A stretch of 64,000 bases of DNA from the NCBI GenBank assembly GCA_019828545.1, contig JACVRA010000128.1, forward strand, positions 513,265-577,264, read 5' to 3'. A program made the position numbers and the translations under genes. The stretch's first letter is position 1. Every line of letters starts with the position of its first letter. Source of the stretch: Paracamarosporium sp. OC-R06-R3. Its lineage: Eukaryota; Ascomycota; Dothideomycetes; Pleosporales; Didymosphaeriaceae. Below, piece after piece: positions 1-10,626 of this stretch. A model generated the notes under the pieces. It was not told where the DNA came from and made no database searches. It worked only from the letters and a program-made list of their open reading frames with translations.

Positions 1-1
1 T

Positions 2-3000
2 CTCACTTCGAGTGGCTGGCTGGTGGCTGCTCAAGCGAACGATACAGAAGACGAAACGAACAACTCCTTGCCCAGGGTAATGTCGATTTGCTCAGAGTCT
101 GAGAAAGAATCTGTTGTGATCGCCAGGATGGATGACGAGTCGAACAAGCATCAAGTTTCTTATGGTAGGATCTTGCTGGTAAGTCGATAAAAAACCTCAG
201 AGCGGTGAAAAGTGAGAAAGAGACTTACCAAGATATAGGTTCACGAGGGCACTTTCAGTGACCTGGAAGGTGCTTTGATCTCACAACTTCGTGCCGCATT
301 TGGCTGCTATGTTCACGAGATTCATATCGATAGTCTGACTTCAGGCGATATTCCCGCCGACTCGATCGTTGTTTCAACAATGGAGTTCTCAACGCCCTTC
401 CTCTCTACTTTGGAACCTGGACGCAAAGTAGCCATGACTAAGATAACGGAGACTGCGTCTGTACTGCTGTGGATCACTGGAGGAGGTCTGTTTGGTTCAC
501 GTGATCCAGAAGCTGCCACCATCCTAGGTCTTGCTAGAAGCCTTATGCTTGAACGACCTTCTCTTAAGATGCCAGTTCTCGACTTGGACAAGAAACGATG
601 CAACATGGCGCAAGCGGCAAGGAATGTTTGCGCCATCTTGAGCCAAGCGATCCAAGAGGCAAATCCCGATTTTGAATTCCGCGAGCACAACGGAAGCCTG
701 TACATCAGTCGTTTCGTACCAGATGGTGCGCAAAACATCGCGTTCAGGCAGACACAAGACGCCGAGAGGGTGGAGACAACAATCGGCCAAGTTGGTTTTG
801 CAAAGCTAGGCTTGAAAGCGGTGGGCCAGATTGATACTTTGCAATTCGAACAAGGTATGATATCCGACGCTGTCAAGGCTGGATACATTAGGGTCGAGGT
901 CCAAGCAGTTGGCTTGAACGCGAAAGATCTCTATGCGCTCAGCGATAAAATCAACATCAAGAACGCAACATGCGGCCTAGAATTCAGTGGCACTGTTACG
1001 GCTATTGGATCACCCGAGTCATCTCTGGCTATAGGAGATCGAGTTGTGGTGATGGCGCCGCATCACTTTGCTACCCATGAAGATGTCCCCGAGTGGGCTT
1101 GCTGCAAGCTGAAAGCGACCGAAAACTTTGAAACCATGTCAACAATTCCTTTGGTATTTTCCACAGCCCTTTACGCTCTCGAGCAGCGAGCTAGGCTTGA
1201 AGACGGGCAGTCCGTATTGATACACTCAGGTGCTGGTGGGTTGGGAATCGCTGCAATCCAGGTCGCTTGTATGCTAGGCGCCGAGGTCTACACTACAGTC
1301 GGAACCGAAGAAAAGCGCCAGTTCCTAACGGAGCATTTCAACATCCCGGCCGATCATATCTTCGATTCCCATAGCACCTCTTTTGCGGAAGAGCTATTGC
1401 AGGCCACTTCCGGAAGGGGCGTGGACATTGTCCTCAACTCGTTGACTGGCGATCTTCTCCACGAGAGTTGGGAAGTCCTCGCACCTTTTGGTGTCTTCGT
1501 GGAAGTCGGTAAACGTGACATCTTGGACAGTGGTAGCCTCAACATGCGCGTGTTTGAGCGAGCAGCCACTTTCACGGCTTTTGACCTGACAGATCTTTAC
1601 TGGTCGACGTCGGCCGCGAAGCACCGGACCTGGTCAAGGTGAGATAATCAATGAACCCCCTTAATTTCTTGCTGACCTCATCACAGACTCCTCCAACGTA
1701 CAATTAATCTCATCAGAAGTGGTCAGCTCAAGACTATCTCACCTCTCAAGGTATTCCCTGCTTCTGAAGTCGTTCAAGCTTTCCGTCACTTCGCCTCTGG
1801 CAAGCGAATCGGCAAAGTGGCAGTGTCTTTGGCAAAGAATCTTACTATACCGGTATGGTTGATGATCTAAATTGAAGCCCACCCAACTGACTTTCGCAGG
1901 CCGTTCCTTTTAAATACCGTACCAGGTTCAGCCCTAACAAATCGTACCTCCTTGTCGGCTGTTTGGGGGGTCTGGGGCGAAGCATCTCTCGCTGGATGTT
2001 CCTTTTGGGCGCCCGCCATTTCACGTTCATCGGCCGATCTGGAATTGACAAGCCTTCAGCAGCAAGACTGGTGGAGGATCTGACCGCTGCAGGTGCTACA
2101 GTTACCGTGTGCAGAGGCAGTGTCGCAAACTCGGAAGTAGTGCGAAAGGCTGTTGATGAGTCTAGCTACGCTATTGGCGGCGTAGTCCAGGCTTCCATGG
2201 CCATACATGTCTCCCTCTTCAAGGACATGGATAACTCGACCTGGCATGCAGGGCTTGTGCAAAAGATTCAGGGAACTTGGAACCTGCACCATGCTCTGGC
2301 AAGCCGAGACGCTCAGTTGGACTTCTTCCTGATGCTGAGTTCTATCACCGGTAGCGTAGGAACAGCTACCGAAAGCAATTACTGCGCTGCCAATTCATTC
2401 CTCGATGCCTTCGGCTCTTATCGTCGGAGCCAAGGTCTTCCTGCGGTCGCGCTTGGTCTCGGTATGATCTCGGAAGTGGGCTTCCTGCACGAAAACCCTG
2501 AAACAGAAGCCGCGTTGCTACGTAAGGGGGTACATCCCTTCACTGAGGCAGAGCTTCTACAGATCATCGATATTGCGCTGACAGACTTCTCTTCCCCGCC
2601 TTCGGCGGCCGTGGACGAAGGCTTCGGGCTTGAACACCAGATGCAGGGTCACATCCTAACAGGTCTGGAGTTGCATGGCTTCCAGAAGATTCGAGATCAA
2701 GGTTTCGTACGAGGCACAAAGGTCCTAGAAGATCCTCGCTGCACATATATTGCGGGAGCGTTTGCCGAGAATACCGAGAATTCCGAAGGAGATAGCAGCG
2801 CTGATACCGGTTTAAAGCTTCCTCAGGCTGTGAGAGTTGCGTTGGCGGAGAATGGCGATTCGAACGAGCTGAGCGAAGCACTTCTGCACGCTATCAAAGC
2901 TACCGTGGTCAAGCAGATTGCTTCTTTGTTGCTCGTTGGCGAAGACGCCCTTCACATGGATACTCTTCTTGCAGAGTTCGGGATGGAGTCTATGCTTGCG

Positions 3001-3132
3001 GCGGAGTTCCGGTCGGATATGTATCGCGCTTTTAAGGTCGATGTTCCTTTTGCGATCTTGCTCGAGAAGAGGACCCAGGTCCGCACGGTGGTGGAGACTA
3101 TCGGACGCGTGCTCTTGCAGCAGCATCAATAA
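2..3132 (+). CDS. Highly reducing polyketide synthase, C-terminal part (cut by window edge)
   Basis: This is the 3' end of a type I reducing PKS; the KS, AT and DH domains would lie left of the window. I read exons 2-178, 239-1638, 1687-1852 and 1900-3132, with introns of 60, 48 and 47 bp; all junctions keep one open frame. In order the protein shows the pre-ER linker, an enoylreductase with a glycine-rich NADPH loop (SGAGGLG, near 1230), a ketoreductase with its own Rossmann loop (VGCLGGLG, near 1955) and the YxxxN pair (YCAAN, near 2380), and a terminal acyl carrier protein. The ACP carries Ser in the GMES motif near 2985, the expected phosphopantetheine site. Nothing follows the ACP, so release must occur in trans or by a separate enzyme. 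The product cannot be told from this part. Confidence 0.93.
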
Positions 3133-4777
3133 CTTTGTAGATAATTAATTTAATGACATGTAATACTCCAACCTTTCATCTCATCGAGAGCCCCTTTGCT
3201 GTTGCGTCAGAGAAGTTCTAACTGTCGTAATTTCCGAAGAACCTTCATGATGTTTAAGAGGAAAGACACGCGATTGCTCCAGTAAGACTGAGACGCAGGA
3301 CTGCTCTATACACACGAGATTTGACGACAACTTATCAAGCCCGCAGGATCATACTGACATCTCGTTTAAGCTGATATTGTGCTCTTTTTGATGTTGGGAG
3401 TAATAGCTCACGGAGGGTCCAGCCATGTGGATGTGTCATGATGTCAACGTCCCACTAGCCCTATTTAGGATAGGCGTCTTGGCAGAAGAGTGAAGCCTCG
3501 GTCGCTCGCCCACGTGCACTCTTGCTTCCTCTTCTGATCAGCTCCTAGTCGCTTACAATATCAGTAATGTGAGATACTGAGAACATGGCCTTGTTGATGA
3601 GGCCGTGCACAAACTATTTATATGTAACTAAGCTCCCTATGCTTGCCTCTCTTCCTGGCGAAGAGACCAATACTAGTTTGTTCGTATATTGGGTGCGAAA
3701 CCTTCCACATCGCGTTCACCCTTCCACATGTCGTCAATAAAGGTACTCTTCTTGCTTAGGAAATCTTTGAGAGAGGTATCCATCACCATACGTATATACG
3801 GGAAGAAGTCATCGGATGATGGCGCATTCGTTGAAGAGAGCGGGTTTAATATAGATGAAAGAGATATGAAGTATTACTTGAGGTTCGTTCGGTAGCCCCA
3901 TTCCGCCTACAGCGCAGCATGAATCTAAGGTCCACGCTTTGCACTGCACAGTTATCTCATTTCATTGAAGACATACAAGTCGTGAACGATGCGAGGAGGA
4001 AAACCCGTCAAGCTTCATCGACGCAACGAAAGAAATCAAGGTATCCTACCGACCGGAGAACACTAGGCTGTGAGAATTCACAGAACGCGGAATGTACAAG
4101 CTTGCAACAGCAACGCAGTAGAGAGCAGGTTGGCCAATATTGCTCACATATCAAAAGAATGAATTTGTCAGTACATTACTAGAGCGACACATCGCAACAA
4201 AAATGTTCCACCACTGACGAATCTCGAAGGCACTGCAGAGCTATATTCTTTTTCTTTTGTTCTACCGCCAACTCCGTGTGTTTTGAGGCGCATCAGCACA
4301 TCGAAGCTTCCTTGGACCAAGGACGATTGCGACACGTATCTAATTGTATATGCAGACTCGAGTGACATTCTCTGCAAGCTAGGTGTCAACGAAGAGGACA
4401 AATCGACTTCATCAGGAAGTAATTATTGCCGTAAGCCCTTTTGAGATAAAGTAAGTAGCAATACCGCTATTATGGATACGTTGCTCTGGATCATTGCAAA
4501 AGATGCATCGCTGTACTGATTTAGTTGCAATAGGAACACCGCGGCACAGATCAAATAGCTTGCAGAGTTGTCGTTCAAGCGTCCATATTGGGCTGTTCTT
4601 TAACGAGGCTACAGTCTAGAAATTGCATTTCAGCTTAGCTCGGCGTACGAGTCGCAGCAACCAACCAGCCGATCTCCCCCTCTCTTGTCGATATCTTAGC
4701 TAGTGTTTCCGCCCATCTCTTTCCGTCTACTGGCTCTGCTGTGAGGAAGAGCTGAATGATGAACTTAGAGATGAGAT
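3133..4777. other. Intergenic region, no supported gene
   Basis: About 1.6 kb lies between the PKS stop and the convergent end of the disordered-protein gene. Several short open frames occur (for example 3689-3895 and 3919-4182 on the plus strand), but none shows a recognisable motif. I see no RNA gene or repeat here. The first part must hold the PKS 3' UTR. Confidence 0.5.
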
Positions 4778-7700
4778 TCAATAGAATGAACCTAAAGAGG
4801 AGATTGAATAGGATGAGCCTAAAGTTGAGATCGAAGAGAATGAACCCAAAGGTGAGATTGAATAGGGCAATGTAGTTGAGGGACGCGAGCGAAGTGAGGA
4901 TGCCCGTGAGTGAGTACGGGAGGATGAGGCTGAAGATGAGGCTGAAGATGAGGTTGAAGATGAGGGTGAGGGCGAGCGTGAAGGAGAACGTAAAGAAATG
5001 CAAGAAGAAACTAAGGGAGAAATCAGAGGAGAATCTAAAGGGGAAACCGAAGGAGAACCTAAAGAAGAAATCGATGGAGAACCTAGAGATGGGCGTGAAG
5101 GCGAGCGTGATGACGAGCGTGGGAATGAGGGTGAAGATGGGCCTGAAGAGGCCACCAAACGTGAAGACGGGCGCGAGTGAACTTGGAGTGGTCTTGAGGA
5201 AGCGCATGATGAAGATCCTGATGCTGGGTCGGTGGAATGCGAGCGTACTGAAGGACTACATGGGAACGAAGAAGCGTGTGAAGATGATGGAGTGCGCCAA
5301 GGTGAGGCACTGCGCGAAAGCGAGCTTGAAGAGGAGCCTAGGGAGAGCGGGGGATCGGAAGGAGCATGCGAACGAACTGAGGATGTGCGTGAGCCTGGTT
5401 CCGAATCTGCTTCCCTTTTATCCCTCAGTGTGTTTTTCTGTTCATCTCCTCTACTCAACGGTTGATCTGCGTTTGAACTTGAATACGAGCTCGCATCTGA
5501 GGCTGATTCGCTTTTGCTCATTTCCCTCACTATAGGCGACAGCTCATGGATCCGGTGGATGGATGAACTCGAGTCCAAACTTGAACCAGAATTAGACCCC
5601 CAATGGTGGCCTTCATGTTGATCGCTGGCTGAGCTCGAGCCTAAACTTGAAACGGGGTATGACACCCAGTGCTCCTTTTGCTCTTGACCAACTGTAACTT
5701 CGAATTCATCAACCAACGTGGAGGAGGAGTCCGACTGTGCATCAGCGACGGCAGACGGACTCACAGGACTCTCAATGTTTTCAGAGAGTGAACTCTCGCT
5801 CTCTGATTCGTAGTCGTCTCCATCTGTTGAAGATTTGTTCGATTCGTCTTTCCAAGAGTTGTCTCGCTCCTTATGATCTGAACTATCGCTTTTCATATCT
5901 TCGCAGTCCGAGTTGTCTTTATCGCTATTTTCGCTTTTAGAACCAAGGTTGACGCTCCCTTTTTCACTCTCGTTGCTCTCAGTTCTATCTTCCCCAGGTG
6001 TTCTGGCGTCTATACGCCATCTTTTGCTTTCGCTACCTTCTTCAGATCCATTTTCCTCGGATTTGTGCTCAGATTCACTTTCTTCAGATTCATCTTGAGA
6101 TCCTTCGTCGTCGGATCTATCGTCGTGAGATCCTTCGCTTTCAGATCTTTCGTCTTCGGATCTATCCTCATCTTCGGGTTCGCCCTCATGTTCACTCTTC
6201 CCAGGTTCACCCTCTCCATGATCACTCTTTCCTGATTTATTTTCTTCAGAAGTATGATTCTTGTATCCATGCTTCTCAAGTACAGCTTCATATCCATGAT
6301 TTTCAGATTCATCAGATTCATCAGTATCAGATCTATCATCATCTGATCCGGGCTTGGGTCCACTCTCAGGATCACCCTGACTAGATCCACCATCTTCATG
6401 GTAACCCTCTTTGTCGTCACTCTTGTCTACTCTACTCTTATCAAATTTGTCCTTAGACCCATCGTGGTCAGATCTATCATAGTTAGGTTCATCGCTGTCA
6501 GACCTATCGTCGTTAAACTCATCATCGTCTGACGAATCATCGTTTGATGAACCATCGTTGGACGCATTCTCTTTAGAGTCATCGTCGGTAGATTCATCCT
6601 TAGATTCACCCTCCTCAGACTCATTTTCTTCAGGCCTGTCCTTATAATGGCTATCCTTAGACCCCCCATTCTTAGGACCATCGTTTTCGGTCTCCTGCTC
6701 AGCGTCAGTCTTCTCAGATGCATCTCCAGGTCGACTATGATTCAAATGAGCTTTAATCTCATCGTTGGATTCACTCTTGTCCATCTTATTATCCTGATCT
6801 CTAACTTCATCTGGCCTATCTTCAGATATATCTTCTTCAGATGCATCATCCCCAGGTTTATCTCCTTCGGTCTCATCGTCCTCAGACTCTTCTCCATTAG
6901 ATATACTGCTTTTACGTCTATTATTCTCAGAATCACTATCCTTAGACTCCTCGATTCTGAATCTATTATCCTTAGCTTTGTCATCCTCAGATTCTTCGTC
7001 CTCAGATGTGTCATTCTTGGCCTCATCTTCATCAGATTCATGATCTTCAGATCTGGAGTCTTCGGCTTCACTGTCCTCGGACTTATCGTCATTGAATTTA
7101 CCTCCCCTTTGATCATCTTCTGTAGGCTTGTCTCCCTTAGATTCACCTCTTTTAAACTGATTCTTCTCCGATTGATCTTTCCCCGACATGCTTTCCTCAG
7201 GCTCTTCTTTCTCTGACTCGGCTTTCTCGGGGTTATCCTTCTTGAGTCTTTGTTCCTTAGTCTGATCTGTCTCAGCCTCTTCTTTGAGATTGTTTTCTTC
7301 GTGCTCTTCTTCACTCTCTTCTCTAGCAGTACCTTCATCGCTCTTCTTCTTATCCTTACCCTTAGCTAAACATTTTTTTAGGCCGCCCCTCAAAACCCTA
7401 ATAGGGTCGTGGCGAGGTTTCTTAACATCGACATTTGGGTTAGGGCCAACAATGTCATTCTTTACAGCTGAGGAGTCCAGACTGGCTCGAGTGATCCGGG
7501 GTCTCGGTGCATTGCGAGGGTATAGAGCAGTTTGAGCGCCTGAAACAGCTTCAGAGTTTAGAGGTGCTGGATTTCGAGGAAAAGCATGCGCTGGAGGTGC
7601 CCGGGTTCGAGAGATGTGGGGTGTCAGAGGGGGCCTAGTAATTCGAGATGCTAGTGACAGTCGACCAATTGGAAATGCTGGAGGGGGCCGAGGAATTGCA

Positions 7701-9022
7701 GGTCTTGGAGGAGATCGATAGTTTGGAGGAGCTGAAAGAGGTTGATGGAATGATGGTGCTGGTGGAGGTCGATTTACCGGAGGTGCTGGAGGACGTCGAT
7801 TGAATGTAGGAGGAGGCAGGGGCCGATTGGGTGCAGAAGGTGGGGTTGGTCGATTGAATGCAGGAGATGGGCGAATTTGAAGGATTGGATGAGCTGGGGG
7901 GGACCGAGGATTCGGAGGGGCTGGGGGAGCTGGATGCGCTGGAGGGACTCGAGAAATTGGTGGGGCTGGAGCTTTTCGAGGAATTGGAGGTGGCCGACGA
8001 GTTTGAGAGACTGGAGGGGCTGGAGATCTTAAGGAATATCCCTGACTAGCATGTCCTGGAGAGCCCTCAAACATCTGTTTCTGTGGCGGAGGCTTGTTGT
8101 GGCCATCCGGGCCACCAGTAGTTGGTTCTCCAAGAGGACCACCCTTTCCGTAATTACTTGGTCCGGAACCTGGGTTTCTAGAGTTACTGTATGCAGAGCC
8201 ACCGTTATTACTAGAGCTTCTAAGCATTGCATGACTCTTGAGAGCATTTCCGGAATTTGTGACGTGATTGCCCATTAAGATCTGGCTGTACTCACTAGCA
8301 GCTTTGTTTGCTAACGCGCCGCCGCTTTTCCTAGACCCCGTGCTACTAGGTCCTGATGCCATAATGGCTGTATTTCCGGTCATAGGGTTTGCCTTAGCAG
8401 GCGTATTTGAAGCTGCAGGCCGGCTCATCGTAGGTGTTAGACCACTTAATCCAGATCCAGGTGCATGGTTCGCAATATTGCTTTGTGTATTCTTTAGCCC
8501 AAGCTTCGGTCGGACATTAATTGAGGAGCTTCCATCGTTATCATCAACTGTAGACTGGATATTGTTCTGCGATGGGACTTTGCCATGACGAGCCACAGGC
8601 TGACTTATCATTGGATTTTCCATCATTCTTGGTCCAGCTTGTTGCGGATGCACTATCGAGCCAGGGTCTGCTGATCCCGTCTTAGTACTTGTCTTGGGTA
8701 TTGGTTGAGATGTGGCCTTGTCCATAATTTGATTCTCCATCATACCGGGTCTAGCATCTGGCGAAGAAGCAGACTCAAAACCTTCTATAAATTTTGACTT
8801 AACATTTGTTTTACAAGTCGTGTGGGCGGTGGAAGAAATCATGCTTGGTCTCTTGATCTCAGTTAGACCGTCATTTGGCGAATGGTCAAGCTGGTTGTCA
8901 TTCGTCGATCTCATTTCAACCTTTGCTACAGGTAATGTTTGGACCGCAACATGTTTGATTCCTAATTTTTCCATCCTGTTTGATCCGGCTATCGGCAAAG
9001 GTATGGGCTCGTGATCTTTCAT
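4778..9022 (-). CDS. Very long low-complexity, intrinsically disordered protein
   Basis: An intron-less 1414-codon frame starts at ATG 9022 and stops with TGA at 4778-4780. Composition changes in blocks. The N-terminal third is mixed and Asn/Ser/Gly-rich. Next comes a proline-rich block with repeated RPPPAPP/RPPPAFP-like units (roughly residues 310-500). A long acidic block of Ser-Glu-Asp-Lys repeats follows (roughly 520-1060), then a Ser-rich tail with repeated SPLGS/SLGS units. No folded domain, signal peptide or membrane segment is visible. The repeats create long open frames on the other strand and frames, so length alone is weak evidence for coding. The changing composition with no stop over 4.2 kb does favour this frame. 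Function is unknown. The frame continues upstream past a single TGA into 9110-9490 (see next entry). Confidence 0.6.
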   Translation of the reverse strand: MKDHEPIPLPIAGSNRMEKLGIKHVAVQTLPVAKVEMRSTNDNQLDHSPNDGLTEIKRPSMISSTAHTTCKTNVKSKFIEGFESASSPDARPGMMENQIMDKATSQPIPKTSTKTGSADPGSIVHPQQAGPRMMENPMISQPVARHGKVPSQNNIQSTVDDNDGSSSINVRPKLGLKNTQSNIANHAPGSGLSGLTPTMSRPAASNTPAKANPMTGNTAIMASGPSSTGSRKSGGALANKAASEYSQILMGNHVTNSGNALKSHAMLRSSSNNGGSAYSNSRNPGSGPSNYGKGGPLGEPTTGGPDGHNKPPPQKQMFEGSPGHASQGYSLRSPAPPVSQTRRPPPIPRKAPAPPISRVPPAHPAPPAPPNPRSPPAHPILQIRPSPAFNRPTPPSAPNRPLPPPTFNRRPPAPPVNRPPPAPSFHQPLSAPPNYRSPPRPAIPRPPPAFPIGRLSLASRITRPPLTPHISRTRAPPAHAFPRNPAPLNSEAVSGAQTALYPRNAPRPRITRASLDSSAVKNDIVGPNPNVDVKKPRHDPIRVLRGGLKKCLAKGKDKKKSDEGTAREESEEEHEENNLKEEAETDQTKEQRLKKDNPEKAESEKEEPEESMSGKDQSEKNQFKRGESKGDKPTEDDQRGGKFNDDKSEDSEAEDSRSEDHESDEDEAKNDTSEDEESEDDKAKDNRFRIEESKDSDSENNRRKSSISNGEESEDDETEGDKPGDDASEEDISEDRPDEVRDQDNKMDKSESNDEIKAHLNHSRPGDASEKTDAEQETENDGPKNGGSKDSHYKDRPEENESEEGESKDESTDDDSKENASNDGSSNDDSSDDDEFNDDRSDSDEPNYDRSDHDGSKDKFDKSRVDKSDDKEGYHEDGGSSQGDPESGPKPGSDDDRSDTDESDESENHGYEAVLEKHGYKNHTSEENKSGKSDHGEGEPGKSEHEGEPEDEDRSEDERSESEGSHDDRSDDEGSQDESEESESEHKSEENGSEEGSESKRWRIDARTPGEDRTESNESEKGSVNLGSKSENSDKDNSDCEDMKSDSSDHKERDNSWKDESNKSSTDGDDYESESESSLSENIESPVSPSAVADAQSDSSSTLVDEFEVTVGQEQKEHWVSYPVSSLGSSSASDQHEGHHWGSNSGSSLDSSSSIHRIHELSPIVREMSKSESASDASSYSSSNADQPLSRGDEQKNTLRDKREADSEPGSRTSSVRSHAPSDPPLSLGSSSSSLSRSASPWRTPSSSHASSFPCSPSVRSHSTDPASGSSSCASSRPLQVHSRPSSRLVASSGPSSPSFPRSSSRSPSRPSLGSPSISSLGSPSVSPLDSPLISPLVSSCISLRSPSRSPSPSSSTSSSASSSASSSRTHSRASSLRSRPSTTLPYSISPLGSFSSISTLGSSYSISSLGSFY

Positions 9023-9109
9023 TGGCCATTCTTCGATATTTGCTTTAGGTATTGGTGGGCGCGGTAAGGGTGCATCTCCTTCCAGAAAGTGACTAGCAAT
9101 AGCTTTTTC

Positions 9110-9490
9110 TCACTTGGCCCTCGTCGAACTTGGTTCAGTGTTTGGTCTGATTGTTTCTTTGAAAACTGATGATTGGGCTTTTAATACTTTCGTATATAGG
9201 CTAGTGGGTGTATCAGAGGTCGAATGAGTGTCTACCGCTGGTAGAGCTACGGTAACTTGTGTTCGAAGTGTCGCGGTCATCTTCTTCTTTTTCTCATTCA
9301 CTGCAGTTACAGATGATGGCGCTTCGTCGGGGTCTGTATCGCAGTTTCCACCCCTTACATTGCCTTTCTCTTGCTGTTTCTTCTTTTTCTGGCCTACATA
9401 GTAAGATCCCTCGCGATATTCCACCTCTCTTCTAAATGCTTTCCCAAGGAGCTTGATCGCGAATGTATGGAAGCTATGTGCGCCAACCAT
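9110..9490 (-). CDS. Short upstream frame, possibly the broken 5' part of the disordered-protein gene
   Basis: A 126-codon frame runs from ATG 9490 to a TGA at 9110-9112. It begins with a moderately complex segment containing a Lys/Gln-rich stretch and ends in Ser/Thr-rich sequence. It lies in exactly the same frame as the 1414-codon frame downstream. After the TGA, codons stay open through 9023 into ATG 9022. This could be one gene with a nonsense mutation, a gene with an intron over the TGA (a GTGAGA donor-like sequence overlaps it), or two unrelated frames. I found no frame-preserving intron of normal length with a convincing acceptor. No domain recognised. Confidence 0.35.
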   Translation of the reverse strand: MVGAHSFHTFAIKLLGKAFRREVEYREGSYYVGQKKKKQQEKGNVRGGNCDTDPDEAPSSVTAVNEKKKKMTATLRTQVTVALPAVDTHSTSDTPTSLYTKVLKAQSSVFKETIRPNTEPSSTRAK

Positions 9491-10153
9491 CCTTGAGACT
9501 GTCCCAAAATGGTATTGCGTAACTAGTGCGAATGAAGTGCTAGTTCAGGTCAGCTGGATGTAGGTGTAACTAGCACTAGAATTTTCCCGTTTTAGGGTAG
9601 GGTGTCTCGTCCTTGATGGTGACTTCATTCGACTTGCTGAGTTATCGCTGCGCATGTCTTGGGAATTAAAAGATAAAATGCTGATATAGATAAAACATGG
9701 AACTCACTTTTATTGAATGTTCGAATAAGGTAAACGTGGATTGTTACTTGAACCCGCATTTCATTCAAGGTGCACATGTGAAGCGACGTGTTTCTCAAAT
9801 TCACGGGAGGAAGGTCCTCTACTACAACGGAGACGTGAGGACTAACCAAAATGACCGTATTTGGGGACTTCGAGAGCTGTGTTCAAGACTACTTATCGTA
9901 TTAAAACCGCACATAGAGTATCGAGCTAAACGTCACGTGCCCATTGTCAGTATGCAAGAAAATAAAGATTCATCCGAATGATCATCCTTGTTTCCAACTT
10001 AGAACCTTGGGCTATTTCTGTCCGCTTACTGAAAACTCAGCCGTTGGAAAGTTTCTGTGTAGGTTCATATGCCTCTTCTGTGACACAAGCCTTGATGCTG
10101 GCAAACAACCCCTGTCAATCAGTGACAGTTCAATTCAACCCCATAGCTGTCAC
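9491..10153. other. Intergenic region, no supported gene
   Basis: About 660 bp upstream of the disordered-protein frame and downstream of the Clot-like gene. It contains only short open frames without recognisable motifs; I see nothing else in it. Confidence 0.45.
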
Positions 10154-10626
10154 TCAAATAACAGATCTCGCGTACCCGCTAATCAACTCCTTGAGTTTCT
10201 TCTGGTCAAGCAACTCGCCTTCTACCAAGCGACCCGTCTCTTTTACCTCCCCACCTACACGCTGGTATCGCACAAGAGCCGGCACAGCATGCACATTCCA
10301 TTTGGTCCGATACACATTCGACAAGTCCTTCCACCTAAAAGTCCATGTCAGTCAATAAGTAGAGCCATAAGCGGAGATAGACGCTCGCCGCATTTCACGT
10401 ACTCGGGCTTCTGCCCCACATGGACATATCCAACCTGTGGAGCGTTTGCTGTGGAGAATGCAGCATCGATCCCCGGGAGCGCGGCTCTGACATCTGGACA
10501 CCACGGCTGCTTTGTCTCTGGGCTCACGGACGCTATGAAATTGAGAAAATACGTGGTATTTGGGTCGTTCTCCAGAGGTAACTCTTGAGCGGAGTCTGGA
10601 AGCTGGAAAGGGTCCTGGACCGGCAT
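10154..10626 (-). CDS. Thioredoxin-like protein of the Clot/TXNDC17 (DUF953) family
   Basis: Two exons, 10626-10403 and 10334-10154, flank a 68-bp intron (GTACGT donor, TTTAG acceptor) and give 134 residues, normal for this family. Recognisable segments are the PWCPDV active-site region, the VGQKPE|WKD stretch across the splice, and WNVHAVPALVRY (the cis-Pro region of the thioredoxin fold). The family is cytosolic and thiol-disulfide active. Here the second active-site cysteine of the usual WCPDC is replaced by Val, a form I recall from other fungal members; only a monothiol mechanism would remain. An ATG 66 bp further upstream (10692) is in frame, but the 10626 start gives the usual N-terminus. 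Confidence 0.88.

Noticed and set aside
4876..8588. Many long open frames on both strands inside the low-complexity gene (for example 4876-5535 plus, 6742-7338 minus, 6647-7216 plus)
   Set aside because: They arise from short-unit repeats that keep several frames open; each gives a monotonous sequence, and only the 1414-codon frame spans all blocks.
9022..9112. An intron spanning the TGA between the two parts of the disordered-protein frame
   Set aside because: A GTGAGA donor exists, but in-frame acceptors are either only about 20 bp or about 138 bp away with weak branch sites; the nearer usable ones change the frame. It remains possible but unsupported.
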